A stretch of DNA of 5,778 nucleotides from positions 1-5,778 of the forward strand of contig CALEDW010000085.1 of assembly GCA_937949585.1 (NCBI GenBank), read 5' to 3'. Below the pieces are notes generated by a model. The model was not told where the DNA came from. It made no database searches and worked only from the letters and a program-made list of their open reading frames with translations. This stretch comes from an uncultured Acidimicrobiia bacterium (GTDB lineage: Bacteria > Actinomycetota > Acidimicrobiia > IMCC26256 > CALEDW01). The position numbers and the translations under genes are program-made. Of this stretch, positions 4,192 to 5,778 are shown piece after piece. Position 1 is the first letter of the stretch; each line of letters begins with the position of its first letter.

Positions 4192-5778
4192 ATGGGCGTT
4201 GGGTCCGAGATGTTCGCGATCGCCGACCGCTACGTCGAGCGCCACGGCGCGCTCGACCCGGTCGCCGCCACCCTGGAGGGCATCTCCGGGCACGAGGCCG
4301 AGCTCACCGACTACTCCCCCGACGGGGCCGACGAGCGGGCCGATCACGACCGGGCGACGCTGGCCGCGCTGCGACGGGCCCCGGAGGAGGACGACGCCGA
4401 CCGGCTGGCCGCAACGGTGATGCGCGATCGCCTCTCCGGCCGGCTCGAGCTCCACGAGTTGGGCGAGCACCTCCGTTGGTGCAACGTGCTGCAGTCGCCG
4501 ATCCAGGAGATCCGTCAGGCCTTCGACCTGATGCCGACCGACGGCGCCGACGACCTCGCCGTGGTCGCCGCCCGCCTGGCCCGGGTGCCCGAGGCCCTCG
4601 CCGGCCTCACCGCCGCCTACCGGGCGGGCGCCGCGGCCGGGCTCGTGCCCAGCGTCCGGCAGGTCCTGGCCTGCGCCCGCCAGGCCGAGGTGTGGTCGGG
4701 GACCGACCCGGCCGCGACCCGGCCCTACTTCCTGCGCTTCGTCGACGCCTACGACCGCCTCGGCCTGCACGACGCGGGGCTGCGGGCCGCGCTGGAGCGG
4801 CACGCCGGGCGGGCCGTCGAGGCCTACGCCGCGCTGGCCCGCTTCCTGCGCGACGAGCTCGCACCTCGGGCGACCGACCGGGACGGGGTCGGCCGGGAAC
4901 GGTACGCGGTCTGGCTGCGCCACTGGTGCGGCGCCGCGCTCGACCTCGACGAGCTGTACGCCTGGGGCTGGGAGGAGGTCCGCCGCATCGACGCGGCCAC
5001 CGGGCGGGTGATCGAACGCATCCGGCCGGGGGCGACGCTCGCCGAGATCGTCGATCTGCTCGACACCGACCCGTCCCGGGGAATCGAAGGCCCGGAGCGC
5101 TTCGTGGCCTGGCTGCAGGAGCTCATCGACCGCACCATCGACGAGCTCGACGGCCGCCACTTCGACATCCCGGCGCCGCTGCGCAGGGTGGAGGCCTGCC
5201 TCGCCCCGGCCGGGGGCGCGGCGGCGATGTACTACACCCCGCCCAGCGAGGACTTCTCCCGGCCCGGTCGCACCTGGTACCCCACGCTCGGTCGGACGTG
5301 GTTCCCGCTGTGGGGCGAGGTATCGGTCTGCTACCACGAGGCGGTCCCCGGACACCACCTCCAGCTGGGCTGGGTGCGGCTGCTCGCCGACCGGCTCAGC
5401 CGCTACCAGCGAACCCTGGCCTGGGTCGCCGGGCACGGTGAGGGCTGGGCGCTCTACGCGGAACGCCTGATGGGTGAGCTCGGGTTCCTCGAGGTGCCCG
5501 ACCACGAACTCGGCATGCTTCGCAGCCAGGCGCTGCGGGCGGTCCGGGTCGTGGTCGACCTCGGGCTGCACCTCGACCTCCCGATCCCGCCCGACACCGA
5601 CTTCCGGGCCGGCGAGCGTTGGACCCCGGAGCGGGCCCTGGAGTTCGCGGTGGAGCGCGCCCGGTTCCCCCGCGAGTTCATGGCCTCCGAGATCGACCGC
5701 TACCTCGGGGTGCCCGCCCAGGCGATCTCGTACAAGGTGGGGGAACGGGTGTGGTTGGCGGCCCGGGACCGGGCCCGG
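4192..5778 (+). CDS. DUF885 family protein, putative metal-dependent peptidase (3' end outside window)
   Basis: 529 codons are visible with no stop; members usually have about 550-600 residues, so little is missing. It matches the DUF885 family by several blocks: N-terminal MFAIADRYVERHGALDPVAA (7-26), MYYTPPSEDFSRPGRTWYP (346-364), YHEAVPGHHLQ (381-391), GHGEGWALYAERLM (415-428), RFPREFMASEIDRYLGVPAQ (491-510) and AISYKVG (511-517). His382, Glu383, His388, His389 and Glu417 look like a metal site. The motif is HExxPGHH rather than classical HExxH, so hydrolase activity is only a family-level guess; the usual PGQA near the C-terminus reads PAQA (508-511). There is no signal peptide or membrane segment, so it is probably cytosolic. 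It diverges from fumC. A peptide importer operon lies about 2 kb away, which would fit a role in peptide breakdown, but no direct link is shown. Confidence 0.88.
   Translation, partial: MGVGSEMFAIADRYVERHGALDPVAATLEGISGHEAELTDYSPDGADERADHDRATLAALRRAPEEDDADRLAATVMRDRLSGRLELHELGEHLRWCNVLQSPIQEIRQAFDLMPTDGADDLAVVAARLARVPEALAGLTAAYRAGAAAGLVPSVRQVLACARQAEVWSGTDPAATRPYFLRFVDAYDRLGLHDAGLRAALERHAGRAVEAYAALARFLRDELAPRATDRDGVGRERYAVWLRHWCGAALDLDELYAWGWEEVRRIDAATGRVIERIRPGATLAEIVDLLDTDPSRGIEGPERFVAWLQELIDRTIDELDGRHFDIPAPLRRVEACLAPAGGAAAMYYTPPSEDFSRPGRTWYPTLGRTWFPLWGEVSVCYHEAVPGHHLQLGWVRLLADRLSRYQRTLAWVAGHGEGWALYAERLMGELGFLEVPDHELGMLRSQALRAVRVVVDLGLHLDLPIPPDTDFRAGERWTPERALEFAVERARFPREFMASEIDRYLGVPAQAISYKVGERVWLAARDRAR

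Noticed and set aside
4476..5441. A 321-codon plus-strand frame inside the DUF885 gene
   Set aside because: It is an Arg/Gly/Pro-rich shadow in another frame. The DUF885 frame holds all the conserved blocks throughout this stretch.
4105..5571. A minus-strand reading frame that stays open for 489 codons upstream of fumC and in frame with it, as if fumC had a large N-terminal extension
   Set aside because: It is antisense to the DUF885 gene, whose sense frame shows clear family motifs. The translated extension is low-complexity, rich in Gly, Pro, Arg and Val. Long antisense frames are expected when third positions are nearly all G or C. The fumC ATG at 4104 has a good ribosome site and a normal family N-terminus.
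1..5778. CRISPR arrays, tRNA or rRNA genes, insertion sequences, attachment sites and defence or toxin modules
   Set aside because: No repeat-spacer pattern, RNA-gene-like sequence, transposase or integrase motif, or compositional break was seen. The window is almost fully accounted for by six ordinary genes.

Overview
The window is very GC-rich (roughly 70% or more by eye). Its codons are strongly biased to G or C at the third position, its genes are tightly packed and partly overlapping, and GTG starts are used. This fits a high-GC actinobacterium; the protein style would suit Acidimicrobiia or a related lineage. That placement is an impression from composition and motifs, not a phylogenetic result.

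Layout. Positions 1-2191 (+ strand) are the distal end of a peptide-type (Opp/Dpp) ABC importer operon: the last 17 codons of what is probably an inner-membrane permease, then the two ATPase genes of the OppD/DppD and OppF/DppF types. The three frames are joined by a 4-base GTGA overlap and a 1-base TGATG overlap, so translation is probably coupled. The substrate-binding protein and the rest of the permeases are not in the window. After a 12-base gap comes a convergent minus-strand pair: class II fumarase (fumC, 4104 to 2701), whose stop codon overlaps the GTG start of a glutathione-peroxidase-family thiol peroxidase gene (2704 to 2204). An 87-base intergenic region separates fumC from a divergent plus-strand gene. 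That gene encodes a DUF885-family, putative metallopeptidase-like protein that starts at 4192 and runs off the right edge.

How the parts may work together. The importer would bring in peptides or a related solute such as nickel chelates; the substrate cannot be told from the ATPases. The DUF885 protein has no visible signal peptide and carries a histidine- and glutamate-rich putative metal site. It could act on cytosolic peptides, which would fit the neighbouring importer, but it lies in a separate, divergent transcription unit. The fumC-peroxidase pair would couple a TCA-cycle enzyme to peroxide detoxification. The fumarase is the oxygen-stable, iron-sulfur-free class. The peroxidase has cysteine, not selenocysteine, at its active site and retains the second cysteine expected of a thioredoxin-dependent enzyme.

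I see no mobile element, CRISPR array, RNA gene, prophage or toxin-antitoxin module. Most of the window is ordinary chromosomal metabolism. The points most worth a second look are the overlapping fumC-peroxidase pair, the little-characterised DUF885 protein, and the short divergent intergenic region with a 14-base palindrome and a clear -10-like hexamer.
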